Shown in pieces: positions 1 through 5,354 of a stretch of 5,354 nucleotides of DNA. The notes below the pieces were generated by a model. It made no database searches and was not told the DNA's origin. It saw only the letters and a list, made by a program, of their open reading frames with translations. The stretch is taken from NCBI GenBank assembly GCA_002938115.1, contig PTKD01000139.1:1-5354 (forward strand), in the 5' to 3' direction. Position 1 is the first letter of the stretch. Every line of letters begins with the position of its first letter. The stretch comes from Alphaproteobacteria bacterium MarineAlpha9_Bin7. Lineage in GTDB: Bacteria > Pseudomonadota > Alphaproteobacteria > UBA7887. The position numbers and the translations under genes are program-made.

Positions 1-204
1 TACAGAAGTAGTCAGATAAGAAATAATAGTTTCGCTTTCTATCCTTTGATTACCTTCGATTTGTATTGAATCAATTCTGTCGGCTAGCTCATTCTGAGCA
101 CAAGCAACATTCAGTCCAACTCTTACTGGATCAAAAAACTGAATACCGACCACAAACGCTGTCATGACGACAATTCGTACGATAACAAGGTTTTGATAGA
201 TCAA
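1..204 (-). CDS. bamA: Outer-membrane assembly factor BamA, N-terminal fragment (3' part outside window)
   Basis: BamA is the Omp85-family barrel that folds and inserts outer-membrane proteins. Only the signal peptide and the beginning of POTRA domain 1 are inside the window; the open frame runs without a stop to base 1. The diagnostic part is IDSIQIEGNQRIESETIISYL (codons around 8-70), which matches the usual POTRA1 opening (I.VEGN.RI...T...YL). Before it lies a hydrophobic leader ending in a plausible signal peptidase I site, ACA before QNE. The start is uncertain: a TTG at 204 has a GGA 10 nt upstream and gives a leader with an arginine and a long hydrophobic stretch. The first ATG, at 165, has no visible ribosome-binding site and gives a short leader without an N-terminal positive charge. 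A TTG at 219 overlapping the rseP stop is also possible. Its place directly after rseP is the normal bamA position. The family call is firm; the start is not. Confidence 0.85.
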   Translation of the reverse strand, partial: MIYQNLVIVRIVVMTAFVVGIQFFDPVRVGLNVACAQNELADRIDSIQIEGNQRIESETIISYLTTSV

Positions 205-211
205 TGAAATA

Positions 212-1348
212 TTATCCAAACAAATTTTGAAAAAATTCAACCACTGCTGGTCGACTTAAATCATTGACAGTAGTAAAAATCATTAGTGACACGATGGCTG
301 CCAGACCTAAAAAATAAGCGTATTCCTGTGTACGCGCCCCAAGAGGTCGGCCACGTATTGCTTCTATCGTATAAAATAATAGATGGCCGCCATCGAGGAC
401 CGGCACCGGAAACAAATTAATAAGACCTAGAGTCACCGACAAAATAACGACAAAATTGAAGAACGACAGTGGGCCATTAGCTGCTTGGTCACCTGACATT
501 TGGGCGATAAGCACTGGTCCCCCCAGTTCCTGTACACTCCGCGTTCCCATAATAATCTGACCCAGCCCTTGCAGAGTGCGTTTAATTAAACCGTATGTCT
601 CTCCGACTGCCGCAATCAGAGCAGGAGCAATCATTAGCTGTTTATATTCCCGACTACCGACGCCAATTCCAAGTAATCCAATTTGATGCACATTCCCCAA
701 ATTATCGGTTACTTCAGACCGTCGAGGTGTGGCGCTTAACTCGACTTCGGATCCATCCCTTATGACGAGTAAATCAAGAGTTTTTCCTGGGTTGAATATC
801 ACAATATCCTGAATTTCCTCAAATCGATGTATCTGACTTCTATTGATTCCTACGATTGTATCTCCCACTTTCAACCCTGCTTCGGAAGCAGCACTATTAT
901 CAACAACCATTCCGACAACAGGAGGCGTATATGGGCGCCCAGATACAACAAATATTAAGGTTAAAATTACAATCGAAAGAACAAAGTTGGCGATTGGCCC
1001 CGCGGAAACAATGGCAATTTTTTGGCGCAATCTTTTGTGATGAAAAGATACATGGCGTTCTGCCTCGTTCATTTCTTTCGTTAAACCTGCGTCCTGGTCA
1101 CTGGCAACACCCGCGTCACCAAAAAATTTTACATAACCCCCGAGTGGAATCAGCCCCACCTTCCAATGTGTGCCAGAGCTGTCTGTAAAACCAAATAATT
1201 CCCGGCCAAAGCCGATTGAAAATATGTCCACCCGTACATTGCAGGAACGCGCAACCGCATAGTGACCTAGTTCATGGAAAAAAACCACGATAGTCAAAAC
1301 CACCAAGAACCAGCCTAGGTGATGGGAAAATTGTCCTAATATTTCCAT
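212..1348 (-). CDS. rseP: RIP metalloprotease RseP (site-2 protease family, single PDZ)
   Basis: Inner-membrane zinc protease that cuts transmembrane substrates within the bilayer; the classic role is the second cut of an anti-sigma factor in envelope stress, and signal-peptide remnants are also substrates. The 378 aa product has the zinc motif HELGH at residues 25-29 in the first membrane segment (about 10-31). A GPIANF motif (117-122) lies in the second (about 112-137), one PDZ domain at about 143-208, and the third segment (about 297-318) leads to NLFPVPVLDGGH (311-322), whose Asp319 is the third zinc ligand. The fourth segment is at about 344-366. E. coli RseP has about 450 aa and two PDZ domains; the single-PDZ length is usual for Alphaproteobacteria. 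The ATG start is preceded by TAGGTCGG (AGG with a 10 nt spacer). It stands 39 nt after dxr and ends just before bamA. No rseA-like anti-sigma gene is in the window, so the substrate here is unknown. Confidence 0.96.
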   Translation of the reverse strand: MEILGQFSHHLGWFLVVLTIVVFFHELGHYAVARSCNVRVDIFSIGFGRELFGFTDSSGTHWKVGLIPLGGYVKFFGDAGVASDQDAGLTKEMNEAERHVSFHHKRLRQKIAIVSAGPIANFVLSIVILTLIFVVSGRPYTPPVVGMVVDNSAASEAGLKVGDTIVGINRSQIHRFEEIQDIVIFNPGKTLDLLVIRDGSEVELSATPRRSEVTDNLGNVHQIGLLGIGVGSREYKQLMIAPALIAAVGETYGLIKRTLQGLGQIIMGTRSVQELGGPVLIAQMSGDQAANGPLSFFNFVVILSVTLGLINLFPVPVLDGGHLLFYTIEAIRGRPLGARTQEYAYFLGLAAIVSLMIFTTVNDLSRPAVVEFFQNLFG

Positions 1349-1387
1349 AAATTACCGACCTAGATAATGACTAAAATCTATTGCCCC
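1349..1387 (-). other. dxr-rseP intergenic gap, longest in the window
   Basis: 39 nt between the dxr stop and the rseP ATG. It is AT-rich and contains an AGGTCGG ribosome-binding region (1355-1361) upstream of rseP. I see no hairpin with a T tract, so no terminator, and no convincing pair of promoter boxes in so short a space; read-through from dxr is likely. Confidence 0.5.
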
Positions 1388-2572
1388 TTAACCCGGCAAC
1401 AGGGCTTTGGCAAATTTTCGAGCCAACTTATCGACTTCAGAGATTTCCTCAATTGTATCAGCCTTTGGGACTTGAAGTTTATTTAAAGTTCGTTCAACAA
1501 TCTCAACAATTTCAAGAAAGCCGATACGTCGATCCAAAAAACCTTCTACCGCTATTTCGTTAGCGGCGTTCATTACTGCAGGTGCCGAACCACCCTCTAA
1601 AAGAACCTCACGTGCCAACCTCAAAGCGGGGAATAAACCCTCAGATGGTGCCTCAAAGGTTAGTTTACCGAGTTTGGCTAAATCTAGGCGCCTTACGGGA
1701 ACTGAAAACCGATTTGGCCACGCCAAAGTAAAAGCTATTGGCACTCGCATGTCTGGAACACCTAGTTGAGCCAATACTGATCCATCGCGGTATGCGACCA
1801 TGCTATGTACTACCGACTGCGGATGAACCACGATCTCTATCTGCTCTTGTTTGACGGGGAAAAGATGGAATGCCTCAATTATCTCGAGACCTTTATTCAT
1901 CATGGTTGCAGAATCAATTGAAATTTTTCTTCCCATATCCCAGTTCGGATGTGCCACGGCCTGTTCCGGTGTCACATCGCGCATTTGCTGTCGACTCATA
2001 GAACGAAAAGGACCACCCGAGGCGGTAAGAACAATTTTTTCCACTCCTTCTGGATGCTTAAAATCAAAAACTTGAAAAATTCCATTGTGCTCAGAGTCTA
2101 CGGGCAATAAGTCTGTGTCGTATTTTTTTACTTCCTTAGTAAATAAGCCGCCAGCAGATACTAGGCATTCCTTGTTAGCAAGCGCGACAACCCCACCATG
2201 TCGAATCGCGGCTAACGTTGGCGCGAGTCCAGCCGTCCCAACTATGGCTGCCATAACCCAATCGGTAGGAAGGCTTGCCGCCTCGACAACCGCTTCAATT
2301 CCTGCGGCCGCTTCGACCCCTGAGCCAGCCAATTCTATCTTGAGATCCTGATAACGAGACACATCGCTAACTACCGCTATTTTAGGCTTTAGTCGTCGTG
2401 CTTGTTCCGCCAGAAGTTTCACATTTGCGCGTGCCGTCAATGCTTCAATTTCGTATTGATCGATATCACGTTCAAGCATAGCAACAGTATTACAACCCAC
2501 GGACCCAGTAGAGCCAAGCACAGTGACTCGACGAGCCTTGAGCGTCACCGGTTTAAATCCTTGCACCGCCAT
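1388..2572 (-). CDS. dxr: 1-deoxy-D-xylulose 5-phosphate reductoisomerase
   Basis: Catalyses the committed step of the MEP isoprenoid pathway: NADPH-dependent rearrangement and reduction of DXP to 2-C-methyl-D-erythritol 4-phosphate, in the cytosol. The 394 aa protein (E. coli 398) starts with a Rossmann NADPH site, GSTGSVG at 20-26, followed by LANKE (131-135). The metal-binding acidic residues are in VDSEHNGIFQ (Asp159, Glu161) and NKGLE (Glu230). GGPFR (186-190), the PNWDMG.K.SIDSATMMNKG stretch (209-228) and HPQS (250-253) form the substrate and flexible-loop regions. The frame is open 18 codons further upstream, but that would overlap cdsA by 41 nt. The ATG at 2572 lies 13 nt after the cdsA stop behind a GGACGGA ribosome-binding site and gives the normal N-terminus, so I chose it. 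Placement after cdsA rather than after frr is the alphaproteobacterial arrangement. It supplies the IPP route on which UppS depends. Confidence 0.97.
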   Translation of the reverse strand: MAVQGFKPVTLKARRVTVLGSTGSVGCNTVAMLERDIDQYEIEALTARANVKLLAEQARRLKPKIAVVSDVSRYQDLKIELAGSGVEAAAGIEAVVEAASLPTDWVMAAIVGTAGLAPTLAAIRHGGVVALANKECLVSAGGLFTKEVKKYDTDLLPVDSEHNGIFQVFDFKHPEGVEKIVLTASGGPFRSMSRQQMRDVTPEQAVAHPNWDMGRKISIDSATMMNKGLEIIEAFHLFPVKQEQIEIVVHPQSVVHSMVAYRDGSVLAQLGVPDMRVPIAFTLAWPNRFSVPVRRLDLAKLGKLTFEAPSEGLFPALRLAREVLLEGGSAPAVMNAANEIAVEGFLDRRIGFLEIVEIVERTLNKLQVPKADTIEEISEVDKLARKFAKALLPG

Positions 2573-2574
2573 CG

Positions 2575-2581
2575 TCCGTCC
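2575..2581 (-). promoter_or_regulatory. Ribosome-binding site deciding the dxr start
   Basis: On the minus strand GGACGGA lies in the 13 nt between the cdsA stop and the ATG at 2572; the first GGA has a 6 nt spacer. It favours this ATG over the in-frame ATG at 2626, which sits inside cdsA. Confidence 0.6.
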
Positions 2582-2585
2582 AGCT

Positions 2586-3407
2586 TTACTCGGCCAACCA
2601 AACCAGAAAAGCCAAAATTGGCGCACTGATTATTAAGCCATCAATTCGATCAAACAAACCACCGTGTCCGGGAATCAGCTGACCGCTGTCCTTAATCCTG
2701 CTACGGCGTTTCAGCCACGATTCTCCCAGGTCACCGATTTGCGCTATGATCCCTATAAAAGCGCCCAAAAGAATTCCAAGAGCCACAGTATCTACGATTT
2801 TGGTGCCGAGGAAATACTCACTCGCAAGGCCCCCGACGAGTCCCGCACAGATCACACCACCTACTGATCCAGCCCAGGTCTTGCCAGGGCTAATATTTGG
2901 CGCCAATTTGGCGCCGCCTAATACTCCTCCAATCAAATACGCCGAAACGTCGTTGGCCCAGACTACTAAGAAAAGCCACACAACCGACCCAAAGCCGACC
3001 TCAGGGTGGCGCCTTAACCACATTAAAGAAAGAATCGGCAAAATGATATAAACTGGGCCAAAGGCCGCCAAAAAGATATTGCGGCCTTTATGGCGTGCTA
3101 AAACGGTTGCAACCGTTACTGCGGCAACGAGGACAACAAAGGCCTCAAAATAACCATACCACCATGCGGCAGCCAACGCCCCGCCGACAAGTATCGCAAA
3201 CCCAATATTCTTCAATACTGTATCAGAGGCACCACTCAACTTATCCCACTCAAATACCAATAAAATACTAACTGCCACTAAAGCTAAAAAAAATACGCCC
3301 CCACCCATCCATGTGATGAATAAGATAGTTGGTGCCAATATCATCACTGAAGCAGCGCGAATACAAAGATTATTGAACACCAATGAATTAACCCCTGGTG
3401 CCGCCAT
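2586..3407 (-). CDS. cdsA: Phosphatidate cytidylyltransferase (CDP-diacylglycerol synthase)
   Basis: Integral inner-membrane enzyme that turns phosphatidic acid and CTP into CDP-diacylglycerol, the precursor of phosphatidylglycerol, cardiolipin and phosphatidylethanolamine. The 273 aa product (E. coli 285) is very hydrophobic, with several membrane segments, e.g. about 18-52, 69-102, 112-131, 141-161 and 181-222. The complete family signature is at residues 230-256: S.LKR, four residues, KD, then GHGG and DRID, with the metal-binding acidic residues in the last part. An upstream motif, ISPGKTWAG (172-180), has Ala where many homologues have Glu, a form I associate with Alphaproteobacteria. 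The frame is open 34 codons further upstream, but those codons lie inside uppS and encode a polar stretch unlike CdsA. The ATG at 3407 has GAGAG 7 nt upstream and starts just ahead of the first membrane segment. It overlaps uppS by 20 nt, which suggests translational coupling. Confidence 0.96.
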   Translation of the reverse strand: MAAPGVNSLVFNNLCIRAASVMILAPTILFITWMGGGVFFLALVAVSILLVFEWDKLSGASDTVLKNIGFAILVGGALAAAWWYGYFEAFVVLVAAVTVATVLARHKGRNIFLAAFGPVYIILPILSLMWLRRHPEVGFGSVVWLFLVVWANDVSAYLIGGVLGGAKLAPNISPGKTWAGSVGGVICAGLVGGLASEYFLGTKIVDTVALGILLGAFIGIIAQIGDLGESWLKRRSRIKDSGQLIPGHGGLFDRIDGLIISAPILAFLVWLAE

Positions 3408-4119
3408 AACGCCGCTCTCGTTGATGAAACTCTTCGATTGCTGATAATAGTTCCGCCTTACCGAAGTCTGGCCACAACGTTTGCGTGAAAACAAATTCGG
3501 AGTAGGCACATTGCCAAAGAAGAAAGTTGCTTAGGCGACATTCCCCACTGGTTCGAATTAGTAGATCTGGATCCGGAAGGCCGTGAGTTTCAAGACCTTC
3601 TTCAAATTTTTGCTCATTAACACATCCTGGGTCTAATTTTCCCGCAACAGCACTACGTATCATAGCTTCCACCGCCGCGAGAATTTCCCGGCGACCACCA
3701 TAGTTTAAGGCGATTGTTAAATTAAGACGTGCATTCCCTTCAGTACGTTGTTCCGCAAATAAGATAAGGTTTTGTATGTCCCGATCCAACCCATCGCGGT
3801 CGCCAATAACTCTTAAACGCACACCATTTCTCTCTAGCTCTTCGATTTCACTTTTTAAATAGAAACGCAGCAGATCCATTAAGGTTTGTACTTCACCTTT
3901 TGGCCTTTTCCAATTCTCGGATGAGAAAGCGAATAAAGTTAGGTAGCGAATTCCTAATTCAACACAAGCCCGCACCGTTTGTCGCACAGCACTGGCGCCC
4001 CGCCGATGACCTTCTGCGCGGGGAAGAGCGTGGTTGAGGGCCCATCGCCCGTTACCATCCATAATAATAGCGACGTGTCTCGGCGGGTCCGGCGCTGGCC
4101 GAGCGGCAACGATCTCCAT
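3388..4119 (-). CDS. uppS: Undecaprenyl diphosphate synthase (cis-prenyltransferase)
   Basis: Cytosolic, membrane-associated cis-prenyltransferase that adds eight IPP units to farnesyl diphosphate to make the C55 carrier lipid precursor for peptidoglycan and surface polysaccharides. The 243 aa product is close to the E. coli length (253). HVAIIMDGNGRWA (15-27) holds the catalytic Asp21 and the diphosphate-binding loop; FAFSSENWKRP (63-73) is the second conserved block. DLLIRTSGECRLSNFLLWQ (185-203) supplies the IPP-binding arginines (189, 195), and Glu208 in AYSEF corresponds to the Mg-binding Glu213 of E. coli. The C-terminus has the usual RERRYGG. The residue aligned with E. coli His199 is Cys194; this position varies in the family. 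The start is probably the ATG at 4119, 4 nt after the frr stop with AGG 9 nt upstream; a TTG immediately before it (4122) would add one residue. It lies between frr and cdsA, overlapping the latter. Confidence 0.96.
   Translation of the reverse strand: MEIVAARPAPDPPRHVAIIMDGNGRWALNHALPRAEGHRRGASAVRQTVRACVELGIRYLTLFAFSSENWKRPKGEVQTLMDLLRFYLKSEIEELERNGVRLRVIGDRDGLDRDIQNLILFAEQRTEGNARLNLTIALNYGGRREILAAVEAMIRSAVAGKLDPGCVNEQKFEEGLETHGLPDPDLLIRTSGECRLSNFLLWQCAYSEFVFTQTLWPDFGKAELLSAIEEFHQRERRYGGTRG
3415..3419 (-). promoter_or_regulatory. Ribosome-binding site deciding the cdsA start, inside uppS
   Basis: GAGAG on the minus strand, 7 nt before the ATG at 3407, inside the last codons of uppS. It supports the 273 aa form of CdsA and initiation close to the uppS stop. 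Confidence 0.55.
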
Positions 4120-4123
4120 CAAA

Positions 4124-4681
4124 TCAAACCTGCAGGATTTCTTGCTCTTTGGTATCCAATAGTTGGGCTACCTTGGCGATATTCTCATCGGTAAGGTTCT
4201 GTACCTCCTTCGAGATATCATGCTGGACATCTTGAGAGATTTCACCTGAACGCTCCTGGCGTTTGAGTGCCTCCATGCCATCCCGTCGCACATTCCGTAT
4301 CGCGACGCGACCTTGCTCGGCGTACTTATGGGCAATTTTCGCCAATTCCTTCCGTCTTTCCTCCGTCAACTCAGGTATAGGGACTCGAATAAGTTGTCCC
4401 TCTGATACAGGATTAAGGCCTAAATTTCCGTCACGTATCGATAATTCAACGGCATTGACCATCGTTTTGTCCCATACCTGTACCGTAAGCAGTCGTGGCT
4501 CGGGCGCGCTCAGTGTAGATAACTGATTAATCGGCATTTGAGCGCCATACGCTTCAACCATCAGTGGCTCAAGTAAACCCACCGACGCCCGCCCCGTACG
4601 CAATCCCATTAACTCTTCGCTGAAAACATTTAACGCGCCTTGCATACGACGCTCTAGGTCTTTGATATCAAAACCAGCCAT
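4124..4681 (-). CDS. frr: Ribosome recycling factor
   Basis: Splits the post-termination ribosome together with EF-G, releasing mRNA and tRNA for another round of translation. At 185 aa the product has exactly the family's standard size. Domain I, a three-helix bundle, is formed by residues of about 1-30 and 105-185, and the inserted beta domain II occupies about 31-104. Visible landmarks are LRTGRAS (27-33), INQLSTLSAPEPRLL (51-65), VQVWDK (67-72), the basic loop RNVRRDG (129-135) with Arg132, which is important in the E. coli protein, and the charged C-terminal helix LTDENI (163-168). The ATG is well supported by AGGAG 9 nt upstream, which lies inside the last codons and stop of pyrH, 6 nt away. 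It is followed after 4 nt by uppS. I see nothing missing or unusual. Confidence 0.98.
   Translation of the reverse strand: MAGFDIKDLERRMQGALNVFSEELMGLRTGRASVGLLEPLMVEAYGAQMPINQLSTLSAPEPRLLTVQVWDKTMVNAVELSIRDGNLGLNPVSEGQLIRVPIPELTEERRKELAKIAHKYAEQGRVAIRNVRRDGMEALKRQERSGEISQDVQHDISKEVQNLTDENIAKVAQLLDTKEQEILQV
4129..4131 (-). promoter_or_regulatory. Weak ribosome-binding site of uppS
   Basis: AGG in the penultimate codons of frr, 9 nt before the ATG at 4119 and 6 nt before the adjacent TTG at 4122, so it does not by itself separate the two possible starts. Confidence 0.4.
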
Positions 4682-4687
4682 GGCAAA

Positions 4688-5354
4688 TCACTCCTGGTCG
4701 TCTATCAACGTGTACCGGCCGGCTCCCGTAACCACGGCGCTAAACGCCCCCTTATTGTGGATCGAAAAAACTATCACTGGAATTCGATTTTCTCGTGCCA
4801 ACGAAATTGCTGAAGCATCCATCACCTTCAGTTCATCACGAAGCACACGGCTAAACGTCAATCGTTCATATCGCTCGGCATTTGCATGCAATACGGGGTC
4901 TGCTGAGTAAACGCCGTCAACTTGGGTACCTTTCAGTAGAACTTCGCACTCCATTTCAGCCGCTCTAAGCGCAGCGGCTGTGTCCGTGGTAAAGTAAGGG
5001 TTTCCAGTGCCTGCAGCAAAAATTACCACTCGCCCTCGCTCCATGTGGCGGATTGCCCTGCGGCGAATGTAAGATTCGCAAATAGCCTCCATTCTTATAG
5101 CCGATTGAACCCGGGTCGGAACGCCGACGCTTTCTAGCGTACTTTGTACACCCAGGGCGTTAATAACGGTGGCCAGCATACCCATCCCATCGGCCGTAGA
5201 ACGCTCAATTCCTGCAGCCACGCCGGCCAAACCACGAAATATATTTCCGGCGCCCACTACGAGACATATTTCCACTCCCATGGCATGCCCTTCTTTGACG
5301 TCCCCTGCGAGCCTAATTAGGGCCCCTTGGTCGAGACCGGATCCTGTCTCTCCC
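4688..5354 (-). CDS. pyrH: Uridylate kinase (UMP kinase), 5' end outside window
   Basis: Bacterial UMP kinase of the amino-acid kinase fold; it phosphorylates UMP to UDP with ATP in pyrimidine synthesis and is normally a hexamer regulated by GTP and UTP. The frame stays open to the right edge (first full codon at 5353), giving 221 visible residues of a family of about 240, so the start codon and first phosphate-binding lysine are missing. The ATG at 5281 is internal, not the start. Counting from the first full codon, one sees GETGSGLD (1-8), the nucleotide/UMP loop GAGNIFRG (34-41), DGMGMLATVINAL (55-67), RVQSAI (81-86), AAGTGNPYFTTDTAA (113-127), VDGVYSADP (145-153) and LKVMDASAISLAREN (175-189). 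GAGN replaces the commoner GGGN. The sequence resembles alphaproteobacterial PyrH most. frr follows 6 nt later, with its ribosome-binding site inside the pyrH end. tsf would be expected upstream, outside the window. Confidence 0.97.
   Translation of the reverse strand, partial: GETGSGLDQGALIRLAGDVKEGHAMGVEICLVVGAGNIFRGLAGVAAGIERSTADGMGMLATVINALGVQSTLESVGVPTRVQSAIRMEAICESYIRRRAIRHMERGRVVIFAAGTGNPYFTTDTAAALRAAEMECEVLLKGTQVDGVYSADPVLHANAERYERLTFSRVLRDELKVMDASAISLARENRIPVIVFSIHNKGAFSAVVTGAGRYTLIDDQE
4691..4695 (-). promoter_or_regulatory. Ribosome-binding site of frr, inside the pyrH 3' end
   Basis: A strong AGGAG on the minus strand, formed by the last two pyrH sense codons, 9 nt before the frr ATG. 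It is the best Shine-Dalgarno match in the window and implies that frr is translated from the pyrH message. Confidence 0.7.

Noticed and set aside
84..120. Possible lipoprotein box (NVAC) in the BamA leader
   Set aside because: The -3 residue is Asn rather than Leu/Val/Ile, and BamA is a signal peptidase I substrate in characterised species; ACA followed by Q fits normal cleavage better.
856..1188. 110-codon open frame on the plus strand, opposite rseP
   Set aside because: It is antisense to a firmly identified gene, has no recognisable domain or ribosome-binding site, and its composition is that of a shadow frame.
2085..2351. 88-codon plus-strand open frame opposite dxr
   Set aside because: Antisense shadow of the conserved Dxr catalytic region, low-complexity Ala/Thr/Ser/Pro product, no supporting signals.
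2895..2915. Two direct copies of ATTTGGCGCC spaced 11 bp apart, resembling a small operator or repeat
   Set aside because: They fall within the conserved CdsA stretch GGAKLAPNISP and arise from its codons; no further copies were seen nearby.
2746..3051. 101-codon plus-strand open frame opposite cdsA
   Set aside because: Pro/Thr-rich product expected from the reverse complement of a Gly/Val-rich membrane protein; no start signals.
4957..4980. Perfect 8-bp inverted repeat (CAGCCGCT / AGCGGCTG) with an 8-nt loop, a possible terminator or RNA structure
   Set aside because: It lies inside pyrH at a conserved alanine-rich stretch (TAAALRAAE); repeated Ala codons explain both arms and no T tract follows.
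5279..5281. ATG as a start of a short PyrH
   Set aside because: The same frame continues upstream to the window edge with clearly homologous PyrH sequence (GETGSGLD and following helix), so this Met is internal.

Overview
All genes in this window lie on the minus strand. They form one tightly packed housekeeping run, read from high to low coordinates: pyrH (5' end cut off by the window), frr, uppS, cdsA, dxr, rseP and the first codons of bamA (cut off by the left edge). Intergenic gaps are 6, 4, -20 (overlap), 13, 39 and about 7 nt. I see no terminator hairpin, tRNA, mobile element, CRISPR array or gene on the plus strand, so co-transcription is the simplest reading. No stretch above 300 nt lacks a gene.

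The organism is most likely an alphaproteobacterium, probably one of moderate GC: a few sampled lines run from about 32% (left edge) to about 55% (right edge), and I did not count the whole window. The grounds are as follows. The order pyrH-frr-uppS-cdsA-dxr-rseP-bamA is the one familiar from Alphaproteobacteria; in Escherichia coli dxr comes directly after frr and before uppS. RseP is the short, single-PDZ form of 378 aa. CdsA has KTWAG where many families have KTWEG. PyrH and RseP carry alphaproteobacterial-looking stretches (RVQSAI, YIRRRAIRHME, FAAGTGNPYFTTDTAA in PyrH; ELGGPVLIAQMSG in RseP). I cannot name a genus.

By region: 4688-5354 is UMP kinase; 4124-4681 is ribosome recycling factor; 3388-4119 is undecaprenyl diphosphate synthase; 2586-3407 is CDP-diacylglycerol synthase; 1388-2572 is DXP reductoisomerase; 212-1348 is the site-2 zinc protease RseP; 1 to about 204 is the BamA N-terminus. 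The genes link nucleotide supply and translation (pyrH, frr) to building the envelope. Dxr feeds the MEP isoprenoid pathway, whose IPP is the substrate of UppS, the maker of the lipid carrier for peptidoglycan and surface glycans. CdsA makes the precursor of the acidic phospholipids and phosphatidylethanolamine. RseP performs intramembrane proteolysis, classically in envelope-stress signalling, and BamA inserts outer-membrane beta-barrels.

I found no previously undescribed system here. Every catalytic motif I checked is intact, and the points worth a second look are modest: start-site choices for cdsA, dxr, uppS and bamA, one coding overlap, and two residue substitutions near active sites.
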